Assembly: GCA_905480645.1 (NCBI GenBank)
Contig: CAJQRC010000018.1
Coordinates: 21,754 to 85,753, forward strand
DNA length: 64,000 nucleotides
Origin: an uncultured Tateyamaria sp.
GTDB taxonomy: Bacteria > Pseudomonadota > Alphaproteobacteria > Rhodobacterales > Rhodobacteraceae
Reading direction: 5' to 3'
Positions 27,811-36,895 of this stretch are shown here, in pieces. How positions within the stretch are numbered: the first letter of the stretch is position 1; every line of letters starts with the position of its first letter. A program made the position numbers and the translations under genes. Under the pieces are notes generated by a model that was given only the letters and a program-made list of their open reading frames with translations, made no database searches and was not told the origin of the DNA.

Positions 27811-28943
27811 TGATTAAGCCATGATTGCAACGGATGCGGAGCCCGCGCTGCTTGAAAAATTTGTAGACTGTGTACTATGAGCGAAATCAACGTCCAAATA
27901 GCCACTGAAATCAGCCCCTCAGCAGGATAACTAAAAAGAGCAAATGCCGTTAATATCGCAAGGTTTGGGTTACGTCGAGCAACAAACAAGCGGTACCAAC
28001 TATCAAACTTACGCCAAATATGCATTTCAATACCAAATGCTTTGATAAAAATTCCTTCTTGAATTCTTTGAATAACATAACCAACCACAGTTATCCAAAA
28101 CGCAATTATTAAAATTGATGGATTATCTGTTACTGACATAGCACCGACTGCCCATGCCCAATACCAAAATGGGGGATGTATTAAATCTATACCATGATCG
28201 AAGATATTACCAAACTTAGATGATGTAAAAGTAACTCGCGCCAGTTTTCCATCAACCGTATCGAGAAACGTCATTATCCAAGCTGTAAATATCCCAAATA
28301 TAAAAAATCCATTCCAAAACAACCAGATCGTCATTAAAACAAAGATGAGACTGACCAAGGTCACCATATTAGGAGTAATAAGTAGCCCTGCAAAACAGCG
28401 CACAACGGCGATCGCTGGCTTTGGCCAAAAATAAAGCGTGACAAAGTCAGTCACGCCTTTGTAGGACCCATTAAATGTACGTTGTTCCACAGCGCTTAAT
28501 GTTTTAGGATTAAGTTCGACGACATAAGGCTCTTCTCTCTTACGTAATCTCTCATCATAAGCTGTACTCAAGTCATCAGGGGTGCATATCTTTAAATCTG
28601 CCACCTTGGAAACACTTCCTTTTTTAATGTCATAAACTAAATCAGCTGCGCGATCAGCGGTTAAATAAGCAGCAACTGGACGCCCTTCGGAAACAAGAAC
28701 TGTCCCCACTTCCTTTGCCAAATCAGCTAATAATATTTGTGAAAATGCATAATCCGCACTTATTACATAACAACATTCTGTTTTTGGTGATTTTCCATCC
28801 CATTGCGACAGGTCGCTTACATTAAGTCGAGCAAACATCCGCCTCAACCGTTCAGTAGGTGACATGCCCCATATAGGAGTTCCAAGCCCAACCAATATAA
28901 CTTGAGCTGGTCTATTAGCTTTTTTACAAATTGATGTTGCCAT
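27807..28943 (-). CDS. CDP-alcohol phosphotransferase with N-terminal NTase-like domain
   Basis: A protein of about 378 residues. The first about 170 residues (VILVGLGTPIWGM, SPTERLRRMFA) look like a degenerate nucleotidyltransferase domain. The rest is a multi-helix membrane domain with a perfect CDP-alcohol phosphotransferase motif: DGKLAR, G eight residues on, then DHGID. Such enzymes exchange CMP of a CDP-lipid or CDP-alcohol for an alcohol. The ATG at 28943 is chosen because the frame upstream runs into the divergent phosphoesterase gene and has no family-like sequence. A paralogue is at 32815. Confidence 0.82.
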   Translation of the reverse strand: MATSICKKANRPAQVILVGLGTPIWGMSPTERLRRMFARLNVSDLSQWDGKSPKTECCYVISADYAFSQILLADLAKEVGTVLVSEGRPVAAYLTADRAADLVYDIKKGSVSKVADLKICTPDDLSTAYDERLRKREEPYVVELNPKTLSAVEQRTFNGSYKGVTDFVTLYFWPKPAIAVVRCFAGLLITPNMVTLVSLIFVLMTIWLFWNGFFIFGIFTAWIMTFLDTVDGKLARVTFTSSKFGNIFDHGIDLIHPPFWYWAWAVGAMSVTDNPSILIIAFWITVVGYVIQRIQEGIFIKAFGIEMHIWRKFDSWYRLFVARRNPNLAILTAFALFSYPAEGLISVAIWTLISLIVHSLQIFQAARAPHPLQSWLNH

Positions 28944-29022
28944 AGATGGTTTTTCTTTCGTAAAAATCAGCATATCGGTTATGCTTATATATAAATTTAA
29001 ACAACCATAAAACGCGAGAGTT

Positions 29023-29934
29023 ATGCATCTTTCCTTTGCCCATTTATCAGATCCGCACAATCCTCTAACCCCAAATATTAAATTGAAGCAAATACTCAAC
29101 AAACGGTTATTTGGGTATTTATCATGGCATCGCAAACGCCACTTGCGTCATAAGCCTGAAATTTTATCAGCACTCATTGACGATATAAGAACAACTGCTC
29201 CAGATCACATAGTGATTTCCGGTGATTTAGTAAATATTGCTCTGCCAGAAGAATTTACTGCTTCTCGTGATTGGTTAAAGAAAGTAGGCGCACCACAGGA
29301 TGTGACTGTCGTTCCGGGAAATCACGACGCTTATGTACCTATACCAGAAAATCAAGGGATTGGTCATTGGAAGCCGTGGATGGTAGGAGATTGTGAAAAT
29401 TACATCAAGTTTCCTTTCGTGCGTCGAAGAGGGCCAGTTGCTTTTGTGATGTTATCGACATCAAATCCAACCCCGCTATTTTCCGCAACAGGCGCTATCG
29501 GCAAACAGCAATTAAAACGACTGGAGAACATTTTAAGTAATTTGCGTAAGCTTGATTTATTTCGTGTCGTTATTTTACACCATCCCCCAGAAGATCATCC
29601 TACTATTCATCGCAAAGCGCTTCAGGATCGCATTCTTTTCCGAGAGGTTTTAGCACGAACAGGCGCAGAGTTAATACTACACGGACATCAACATCACAGT
29701 CACTTTGGATCAATACCTGGCCCAATTGGAAAAATACCTGTGCTGGGTGTTCCTTCAGCATCGATGGTTCTAAATCCGATCAAAGGGGACGAAGCACGAT
29801 GGAATTTTATTAATGTTCACCGCAAAAAAACAAATTGGCTTCTTTCAAACCACACAAGATCTTTGACTGAACATGGCTTTAAAACTTTCGGAAAATGGCA
29901 ATTAGCAGTTCCTTTCCCAAACATTTCTGTATAA
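29023..29934 (+). CDS. Calcineurin-like metallophosphoesterase
   Basis: A 303-residue metallophosphoesterase. All metal motifs are visible: DPH in HLSDPHNPL near 10, SGDLVN near 66, PGNHDAY near 97, HHPPEDH near 188 and HGHQHHSHFGS near 222. The protein is soluble with no signal peptide. It is divergent from the CDP-alcohol phosphotransferase operon and could dephosphorylate or hydrolyse a lipid intermediate (compare LpxH/LpxI-type chemistry), but the substrate is unknown. Confidence 0.87.
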   Translation: MHLSFAHLSDPHNPLTPNIKLKQILNKRLFGYLSWHRKRHLRHKPEILSALIDDIRTTAPDHIVISGDLVNIALPEEFTASRDWLKKVGAPQDVTVVPGNHDAYVPIPENQGIGHWKPWMVGDCENYIKFPFVRRRGPVAFVMLSTSNPTPLFSATGAIGKQQLKRLENILSNLRKLDLFRVVILHHPPEDHPTIHRKALQDRILFREVLARTGAELILHGHQHHSHFGSIPGPIGKIPVLGVPSASMVLNPIKGDEARWNFINVHRKKTNWLLSNHTRSLTEHGFKTFGKWQLAVPFPNISV

Positions 29935-30097
29935 AATTGAAAGGGTATCTAGCAAGGCCACACAAAATAATAATATTTGTGGACCTATAAGTCTAATTCT
30001 TGAGTGACCATAAACTGTCAGATATTCATATCGTTGGTAAATTTGCCTTCGACGTAGCTCTTTCCTAACAGCAAAAACAATTTAATTAGGTGATAAT

Positions 30098-30535
30098 ATG
30101 GCCAATAAAACAATGATCAAATTCGGCCATCCAAATACGGTGATAGGACAAACTGAACATTGGACGGTTCAGCTTCGACCAGAACAAGTAACATTGGGAT
30201 CTTTGGTGCTGATTAGTAATGAACCAGTCGAGACTTTCGGCAATTTATCTTACGAAGGTTTTACCGGGTTAAAACCAGTTATTGGTAAGATTGAGGATAT
30301 TTTATATGATATGATTAATTATCAAAAAATAAATTATTTAATGCTTATGATGGTTGATAATGATGTACATTTCCACGTCATCCCTCGCTACGATGGCACC
30401 AGAGAATACGAGGGGGTATTGATCAGCGATCTGGGTTTCCCTGGACCACCGAAACTGAATAATTCGGTAACGCTGGAATTAACAGTAAAGAAACAATTAA
30501 TAACTGAACTAAGAAAACGTTGGCAAGAAAGTTAA
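30098..30535 (+). CDS. HIT family protein with degenerate triad
   Basis: A 145-residue histidine-triad hydrolase-like protein. The motif region reads DVHFHVIPRY near 89; aligned on the conserved IPR it has D-V-H-F-H, so the first histidine of the triad is aspartate while the nucleophilic and last histidines remain. It may hydrolyse nucleotide phosphoesters or be a nucleotide-binding relative. It lies just upstream of the lptF homologue, 22 bp away, inside the lipid island. Confidence 0.75.
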   Translation: MANKTMIKFGHPNTVIGQTEHWTVQLRPEQVTLGSLVLISNEPVETFGNLSYEGFTGLKPVIGKIEDILYDMINYQKINYLMLMMVDNDVHFHVIPRYDGTREYEGVLISDLGFPGPPKLNNSVTLELTVKKQLITELRKRWQES

Positions 30536-30556
30536 ATACAGAAATAGCATGATTTC

Positions 30557-31753
30557 ATGACTATCCTCGATAAATACGTACTTTCGCAAACGATGCGCCG
30601 TCTTTTCATTGCTCTCAGTATTGTTTTGCTTACACTCATCTTAGAACGTGTTTTAAGACTGTTTGAGTTCGCAGCTGCTAATAATGCGGCCTTTGGTTTA
30701 GTTCTGCAGATGGCAGCTAACTTATTACCGCATTACTTAGGCCTAGCCCTTCCTGCAGCATTTTTCATAAGCATATTATTGCTTATGGCACAGTTGGGCG
30801 ACAATAATGAACTTGATGTAATTTTAGGCTCAGGCTCTTCAGTTAAACGCATGGCTCGCACCATTATCATCATTGGTGTTATTTTTTCGGGTTTGAGCGT
30901 TCTTTTACTAGGTTATCTTCAACCATATAGTCGATATGGATATCGTGCAATCCGTCACGCTGCTACTCATGCGGTGTGGAATGAGGTAATCACAGCCCAA
31001 ACCTTCTTTGCACCTGTAAAAGGCCTAACAATTCTTGCAAACGAAATAGATCTAGATGGGCGCAGCTTATCTGGAATTTTTGTACATCAAATTGAAGATG
31101 ACGGTCCAGAAATGACTATTACTGCGGGAAAGGGACAAGTTACTACAGATATTAAAACTGGTGACACTGAAATAGTGCTGCAAAATGTTGTTCAAATTAT
31201 TGAACGCCCTGGTCAATCGCCCTATGCACTATTTTTAGGGAAACTGGTCTTCAAACCAGATTTTCCATTCAAACCAGCTCCATTTCGAGAACGAGGCAAT
31301 GATCAACGTGAAATGACCTTGGGTGAGATTTGGCGCAGTAATAATCGGAAAAAAATTAGCGATAAAACCGAAAAAAATAAAATGGCTGCAGAAGTAAACG
31401 GTAGATTAGTACGATCCTTTTCTGTGGCAACTATGCCATTTCTAGCGGTGCCAATGGGTATAGCTGCTAAACGGCGCCGAAGGGGGCCAGCGGTAGCCAC
31501 AGCTGCTATATTGCTGCTACTTTACCATTATTCTCTTGAGATTGGTGAAGGCCTTGTGGGCATTGGAGCCGTTTCTCCATTAATTGGCCTATGGGTACCA
31601 TTCTCTTTATTTTCTTTTTTTTGTATAAATATGTTTCTGCGCATAGATCAAAGATTGCGACCCAACAGATTTGAACAGTTATTTGATAGATTAGATAACG
31701 GTATTCAAACGATAAAACGAAATATCCTTTTAAGAGGAAAACCTAAACAGTGA
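30557..31753 (+). CDS. lptF: LptF/LptG family permease (LptF-like)
   Basis: A 398-residue YjgP/YjgQ-type permease: three N-terminal membrane helices (about 10-115), a periplasmic beta-jellyroll-like domain (about 130-250) and three C-terminal helices (about 295-375). LptF and LptG together pull lipopolysaccharide from the inner membrane with LptB. Here the pair sits among ceramide genes instead of beside pepA, lptD or surA, so it may serve the sphingolipid. It overlaps the next gene by 4 bp (GTGA). Confidence 0.88.
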   Translation: MTILDKYVLSQTMRRLFIALSIVLLTLILERVLRLFEFAAANNAAFGLVLQMAANLLPHYLGLALPAAFFISILLLMAQLGDNNELDVILGSGSSVKRMARTIIIIGVIFSGLSVLLLGYLQPYSRYGYRAIRHAATHAVWNEVITAQTFFAPVKGLTILANEIDLDGRSLSGIFVHQIEDDGPEMTITAGKGQVTTDIKTGDTEIVLQNVVQIIERPGQSPYALFLGKLVFKPDFPFKPAPFRERGNDQREMTLGEIWRSNNRKKISDKTEKNKMAAEVNGRLVRSFSVATMPFLAVPMGIAAKRRRRGPAVATAAILLLLYHYSLEIGEGLVGIGAVSPLIGLWVPFSLFSFFCINMFLRIDQRLRPNRFEQLFDRLDNGIQTIKRNILLRGKPKQ

Positions 31754-32802
31754 TAATTCTAATTAGTTACTTTGGACATGTACTGGGGACACGCATTTTG
31801 TCAGTTTTGCTTGCCTTTGTCGCACTTCTAGTACTGATGGATTTAATCGATAATATTGAAGATATTCTTGAGCGTCGTGGTAATGTTGCAGATGTAATTC
31901 TGTTCGCCACTTATCGAATACCAACAATAGTTGAACGCTTGATCCCCCTGTCGGTACTCATTGGGAGCACCATGGGCATACTTGCTTTAGCTACACATAG
32001 CGAATTAATTATTTTGCGAGCTACAGGAATGTCTGCAATTAAAGTTGTCACATTAATGGCCCCAATCTGCTTGTTAATAATTTCAATCCATTTTTTTCTT
32101 GCCGATCGAATAGCACCCTATTCACAGCAGGCGTTTATAGACTGGTGGGAACCTCTTTTGAACCGTGGCGGCATACAATGGTTAAGAAGTGACGGTAGTC
32201 TGGTGCGGATTAGTGAAGTGTCACAAGATGGACGAACATTACTTGGACTTAGTTTTTTTGAACGTGATGAGAGTGGACGTCTACTTGGCAGAATAACGGC
32301 AGCGGCAGCCGAGTTTAAAGGAGGTAATTGGCAACTCTATGACACTAAAGAAACAGTTCTCTCCAAAACTGGTCCAGAAATCATTCAAATGCCGACTAAA
32401 GCATGGCTCAATGGGCCAGACCCACAAATAATTCTAAATCTAATTGCGAGACCCGAACAACTGTCAAAGAATACCCTAGGTCAAATTCTTTCTGTTGCTT
32501 GGAGTTCAACGGCTGATCCTTCTGTATACAGCACTGAACTTATACGTCGTTCCGTAGGGCCTTTAACATCTCTAGTTATGATGCTCATTGCTGCATCTAC
32601 TATTCGTGGTCAAAATAGATCAGGAGGACCACAACTTGGGGCTGCAGTAGCCCTTGGACTTGGGTTGACCTTTCTAGTTGTGGACGGCATGTTCTCAGCT
32701 CTTGGTAAGGCAGCGGTTCTTACTCCTTTTGTAGCGGCTTGGACCCCTCTTGCTGTATTTGTGGGGTTATCAACCTTCTTTCTTTTTCGTTTCGAAAAAT
32801 GA
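31750..32802 (+). CDS. lptG: LptF/LptG family permease (LptG-like)
   Basis: A 350-residue permease of the same family, starting at a GTG that overlaps the lptF stop. Membrane helices near 10-30, 60-80 and 95-115 are followed by a periplasmic domain and three helices after about 265. It should form a heterodimer with the preceding protein. A CDP-alcohol phosphotransferase gene follows after 12 bp, tying this transporter pair to head-group enzymes. Whether another lptFG pair exists elsewhere in the genome decides its role. Confidence 0.88.
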   Translation: MIILISYFGHVLGTRILSVLLAFVALLVLMDLIDNIEDILERRGNVADVILFATYRIPTIVERLIPLSVLIGSTMGILALATHSELIILRATGMSAIKVVTLMAPICLLIISIHFFLADRIAPYSQQAFIDWWEPLLNRGGIQWLRSDGSLVRISEVSQDGRTLLGLSFFERDESGRLLGRITAAAAEFKGGNWQLYDTKETVLSKTGPEIIQMPTKAWLNGPDPQIILNLIARPEQLSKNTLGQILSVAWSSTADPSVYSTELIRRSVGPLTSLVMMLIAASTIRGQNRSGGPQLGAAVALGLGLTFLVVDGMFSALGKAAVLTPFVAAWTPLAVFVGLSTFFLFRFEK

Positions 32803-32814
32803 TTAGGACATACA

Positions 32815-34020
32815 ATGCATATTTGGATTGATGCAAAACCGGCAGAACACCCATTGCATCTTTTCGGTCTTACCGGCCTAGAGCGAATTCTGCGTTCAAT
32901 CACTAAAACCTGTGACAATTCCACTGTAGTTGTCGTGTCCGGATTGATTACAGTGGAAACAGATACCAGATACAGTTTAGTAGATGATACTGGAACAGCA
33001 ATTGAGCGGTTATCTGCTTATATTACAAGAGTAGATGGACCAGTTTTGGCTTTAGAAGTCAGCACGATACTCGATGCTCGCCTAATACCTCAACTCATGC
33101 AAAATTCTTATCCTTCATGTTTTATGGGTAATGCAGACAACACTGATAGTGCTATCTTGTGCTTAACTCCATCGACACTACCACCTACAAATGCTGTTTC
33201 TTTGTATGATGCAGCAAAATTAATGCTGCAAAATGCCACTATTAAGGAAGTTAAAGCCAATCAGTTATCCGATTTTGTCGGAAATTTGAGGCGCAATGTC
33301 CCCTTCACTCTTGAGCGGGTTTTTAATGAACAACAAAGTACTGATCTAGAGAAACGGCTTTTTCAGCTAAGTTATAAAGGCTCTACAGATTTTATGACGA
33401 AGTGGGTCTATCCCCCGATTGTTTGGAAATTAACGCGCCTGTGTATTAAATGGAATTTAACTCCAAATATAGTCACAGTTTTTAGTATTTTATTAACAAT
33501 TATAGCTATTCCACTCTTTTTCTATGGCTATTGGATTTTAGGTTTTGCTGCTGCTTTTAGTATGACAATTTTAGACAGTGTTGATGGTAAACTAGCACGT
33601 CTAACATTAACAGATTCACCGGTTGGCAACTTCCTTGATCACGGCTTAGACATTATACACCCACCTTTTTGGTATTGGGCTTGGGCTGCAGGCCTTGTAG
33701 CAGATGGCTCTACGACTTCAGTATACATCGCGGCAACGTGGCTTATATTTTTTTATATTGCTGACCGGCTTACATTAATGGTAGCCAAAACGCGTTTCAA
33801 ACGTGGTCTGCACGCAGTCACTCCGCTGGACGGCATGGTGCGAACTTGGATAGCTCGACGCAATGTGAATTTGGTTATATTTACCATTGGCGTCATTTTC
33901 GGAATTGGTGCTTATGCATTTTTATTTATAACGATATGGCAGGCCATAACATTTATCTGGCATACTTACCGGACTGCTTGGCTATACCCAAAATGGCGTC
34001 ATAAGCAATACTTTACCTAA
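32815..34020 (+). CDS. CDP-alcohol phosphotransferase with N-terminal NTase-like domain (second paralogue)
   Basis: A 401-residue paralogue of the minus-strand gene at 27807, sharing the signature DGKLAR...G...DHGLD and the unusual HPPFWYWAW stretch after it. The N-terminal about 165 residues again resemble a degenerate nucleotidyltransferase lacking the usual glycine-rich loop. It is immediately downstream of lptG and probably co-transcribed. Two such enzymes suggest two head groups, or two successive additions, on the lipid. Confidence 0.82.
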   Translation: MHIWIDAKPAEHPLHLFGLTGLERILRSITKTCDNSTVVVVSGLITVETDTRYSLVDDTGTAIERLSAYITRVDGPVLALEVSTILDARLIPQLMQNSYPSCFMGNADNTDSAILCLTPSTLPPTNAVSLYDAAKLMLQNATIKEVKANQLSDFVGNLRRNVPFTLERVFNEQQSTDLEKRLFQLSYKGSTDFMTKWVYPPIVWKLTRLCIKWNLTPNIVTVFSILLTIIAIPLFFYGYWILGFAAAFSMTILDSVDGKLARLTLTDSPVGNFLDHGLDIIHPPFWYWAWAAGLVADGSTTSVYIAATWLIFFYIADRLTLMVAKTRFKRGLHAVTPLDGMVRTWIARRNVNLVIFTIGVIFGIGAYAFLFITIWQAITFIWHTYRTAWLYPKWRHKQYFT

Positions 34021-34157
34021 AAGCGTAAAAAATTAGTAACTTTCATGAAATACACTGTAACACCTTCGTTTTATGGCATAATATGCGACAATCAGGAAAC
34101 TAGACATAGGTTTAATGGAAAACTACTATCACACCATTCAAAGTTAATAGTGAGTGT

Positions 34158-34919
34158 ATGATCATGTTTATCACAACTTGGAAAGGCCGCAGTTTCGACC
34201 TCGGCAAGATGACAATGCGAGATTTAATAAAAGCATATTTTACATTTTACGCGATACAGACTTATTTAGGGTTGGCCTTTGTATCTTTGATACTCACCCT
34301 TATTTTTTCAGTAGGTTGGGTTGGTCCAATTGTGGCGGCTGCAGTCATTATATTGCTGTACCCAGTGGTTTGGTACTTATTACACCGCTTTGTATTACAC
34401 AGCCAATACCTTTACCGATGGAAATCAACCGCCACAATATGGAAACGTATTCATTTTGATCATCATCAGGACCCTCACAGGTTAGACGTTTTGTTCGGAG
34501 CACTGTATACTACGTTGCCTACTATCGTCGTGGTAACCATTCCCATCGGATGGGGTATTTACGGGCTGTCAGGAGCAACGGCTGCGCTAGCTGCTGGTCT
34601 CTTTACCACATGCGTTTACGAGTTTGTCCACTGTATCCAACACTTAAACTTTAAACCCGCAAACAAATACCTAAAGCATATGAAAGAACACCACCTGTTA
34701 CATCATTTTCACCATGAAGATGGAAATTATGGAATTACGAATTTTGCTGTAGACAGAGCATTGGGTACTTACTACGACAAAGCGAAAGAGCGGCCACGTA
34801 GCCCAACAGTTTATAATCTGGGATATGACTCTGATAAAGCTGAGAAATACCCATGGGTGGCTGAAGAAACGGGGCATATGCCTAGAGATAGACCACCGTC
34901 AGCTCGTCAGCAGGTTTAA
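34158..34919 (+). CDS. Fatty acid hydroxylase / sterol desaturase family protein
   Basis: A 253-residue integral membrane di-iron oxygenase. Histidine boxes are HRFVLH near 76, HFDHHQDPH near 99-107, HCIQH near 160 and HHLLHHFHH near 179-187. The family includes ceramide and fatty-acid hydroxylases (Scs7, Sur2). In this setting it plausibly hydroxylates the acyl chain or sphingoid base of the ceramide. It is followed by the GNAT-type ceramide synthase candidate after 28 bp. Confidence 0.83.
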   Translation: MIMFITTWKGRSFDLGKMTMRDLIKAYFTFYAIQTYLGLAFVSLILTLIFSVGWVGPIVAAAVIILLYPVVWYLLHRFVLHSQYLYRWKSTATIWKRIHFDHHQDPHRLDVLFGALYTTLPTIVVVTIPIGWGIYGLSGATAALAAGLFTTCVYEFVHCIQHLNFKPANKYLKHMKEHHLLHHFHHEDGNYGITNFAVDRALGTYYDKAKERPRSPTVYNLGYDSDKAEKYPWVAEETGHMPRDRPPSARQQV

Positions 34920-34947
34920 CACTCCAAAGTTTATTGGAATTTATCCC

Positions 34948-36090
34948 ATGAGTGATCACTCAGTTGTTGTTTTTCCAGTCAAGTCACGAGCAGACCTTAA
35001 AGATTTTATCAATCTGCCATACCGCCTACATCAGGGTGACCCCAATTACATATCGCCTTTGCACACAGAACGGAGAGATTTACTTAATCCCAAAAAAAAT
35101 CCTTATTTAGAGCGTGCATTAGTTCAACTTTGGCTGGCCAAGCGTCATGGAGAAGTTGTTGGTAGAATAAGTACCCAAATTGATCCGTTAGCAATGGAAG
35201 TGCGTGGATATAAAGAGGGTCACTTTGGTTTAATAGCGGCGGAAAATGACCTTAGTATTTTTGAAGCATTAACTCATACTGCTGAGAATTGGCTGCGTAA
35301 GGAAGGAGCAACTACGAATGTTGGTCCGTTTAGTTTGAATATCAACGAAGAAACCGGCGTTTTGGTAACGGGCCATGAAACCAACCCGATGATGATGATG
35401 GGGCATGATTTTGGGTATGTAAGCGAACACCTTAGCGCCCTTAATTATGATAAAGGCCGCGATCTCAACGCCTATATCTGGGAAATGGGGGCAGAGATGC
35501 CAGCCACCCTAAAGAACTTTGAGGACAGAGTTCCAACAAAAGGCATGATAGTACGCTCAATAAATATGAAAAAATATCATGAAGAAGTTCGGATCATTGG
35601 TAAAATTTTCAATGATGCCTGGTCCGAAAATTGGGGTTTTGTACCTTTGGCAGAAAACGAAATTGAACATATGGCAAGTCAGCTAAAACCATTAATTATA
35701 CCTGACCTAGTCTGGTTTGTAGAAATGAATGGAGAACCTGCAGCGTTCTTGGTCTGTTTACCAAATCTAAATGAAGCGATTGTTGATTTAAAAGGCAAAA
35801 TTTTACCATTTGGTTGGTCCAAGATTTTATGGCGACTTAAAGTAAAAGGACTTAAATCAGCCAGAGTGCCTCTGCTTGGTGTGCGCAAAAAATATCTCAA
35901 CGGTATGCTAGGGCCTTTCATGGTTGGCAGCATAATGAATAAAATGTTTTATGAGATCAAAAAACGCAATATTGAAAAACTTGAGATGTCTTGGGTGCTC
36001 GAAGATAATGTTCCCATGAACCAACTCGCTAAACGTATGGGGGGGCGCCATTATAAAACTTATCGCGTTTTTCAAAAATCACTGCGTTGA
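34948..36090 (+). CDS. GNAT-fold N-acyltransferase, ceramide synthase (bCerS)-like
   Basis: A 380-residue protein of the large GNAT type often mislabelled as dATP pyrophosphohydrolase. The start VKSRADLKDFINLPYRLH, RHGEVVGRISTQID near 75-88 and NVGPFSLNINEETGVL near 125-140 are characteristic. In Caulobacter a protein of this kind N-acylates the sphingoid base. The ATG at 34948 is chosen because it gives the family length and avoids overlap with the hydroxylase gene. It completes the predicted ceramide pathway with the genes at 21.6-25.9 kb. Confidence 0.78.
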   Translation: MSDHSVVVFPVKSRADLKDFINLPYRLHQGDPNYISPLHTERRDLLNPKKNPYLERALVQLWLAKRHGEVVGRISTQIDPLAMEVRGYKEGHFGLIAAENDLSIFEALTHTAENWLRKEGATTNVGPFSLNINEETGVLVTGHETNPMMMMGHDFGYVSEHLSALNYDKGRDLNAYIWEMGAEMPATLKNFEDRVPTKGMIVRSINMKKYHEEVRIIGKIFNDAWSENWGFVPLAENEIEHMASQLKPLIIPDLVWFVEMNGEPAAFLVCLPNLNEAIVDLKGKILPFGWSKILWRLKVKGLKSARVPLLGVRKKYLNGMLGPFMVGSIMNKMFYEIKKRNIEKLEMSWVLEDNVPMNQLAKRMGGRHYKTYRVFQKSLR

Positions 36091-36881
36091 CCTATTCTGT
36101 GCTTATTTTAGCAGGCAATCGCGGTCCCGCTTGCAGTGTAGCCGCTTTGGATGGCGTATCTCACAAAGCGCTCTTGTCAATAAACGGGGTTACGATGATT
36201 GAACGCGTCATTTCAGCGCTAAGGGAAGTTACAATTATAGAGAAGGTTACAATTGCAATAGAAACCCCAGAAGTTTTGAAGAGTATACCTAACCTTAAAC
36301 CATTATTTACCAACGGTTATTTAGATACTATTACAGCAATGCCAACACCCGCACAAAGCGTACTCAATGGTTTTGAAGCACTTAGTGCCAGTCAAAACGG
36401 ACCGATCCTAATGACAACAGCAGATAATTGTCTGCTAACATCTGAAATTGTCCAACATTTCATAAACTCTCTTAACCAAGACACTGATGTTACGGCAGCA
36501 GTTGCTAAGACTGATTTGGTACTAGAAGCTTATCCACAAGCACGACGCACACGCATGAGCTTTAGCGACGGTAGTCAAGGAGGCTGTAATCTTTTTGCAT
36601 TCCAAACAGGCAAGGCCCGAAACATAATCAACTTTTGGCGCCTAATAGAGCAAAATCGTAAAAGCCCTCTCACTATGCTCCGCCAACTTGGATTTTGGGT
36701 TGTCCTTCGCTATTTAAGCAATAGTTTATCTATATCACAGGCCGTGAATAAACTTGGCCAACGAACGGGAACTAAATTGGCTATTACACAAATGCCATTT
36801 CCAGAGGCAGCAATAGATGTTGACACTATCGATGACTATAAGCTTGTAGAAAATATACTTTCAAAAAGAGAAAATAAATAA
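36087..36881 (+). CDS. MobA-like NTP transferase domain protein
   Basis: A 264-residue GT-A-fold nucleotidyltransferase. It begins VLILAGNRGPA, where a typical enzyme has LAGGxGxR, and later has KALLSINGVTMIERV and TTADNCLLT (about 113). The C-terminal third is a helical extension ending IDVDTIDDY. TTG start overlapping the previous stop by 4 bp. It could make an activated head group (CDP- or GDP-linked) for the phosphotransferases upstream; the altered glycine loop leaves activity uncertain. Confidence 0.7.
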   Translation: MTYSVLILAGNRGPACSVAALDGVSHKALLSINGVTMIERVISALREVTIIEKVTIAIETPEVLKSIPNLKPLFTNGYLDTITAMPTPAQSVLNGFEALSASQNGPILMTTADNCLLTSEIVQHFINSLNQDTDVTAAVAKTDLVLEAYPQARRTRMSFSDGSQGGCNLFAFQTGKARNIINFWRLIEQNRKSPLTMLRQLGFWVVLRYLSNSLSISQAVNKLGQRTGTKLAITQMPFPEAAIDVDTIDDYKLVENILSKRENK

Positions 36882-36895
36882 ACTCAAGCGAATCT

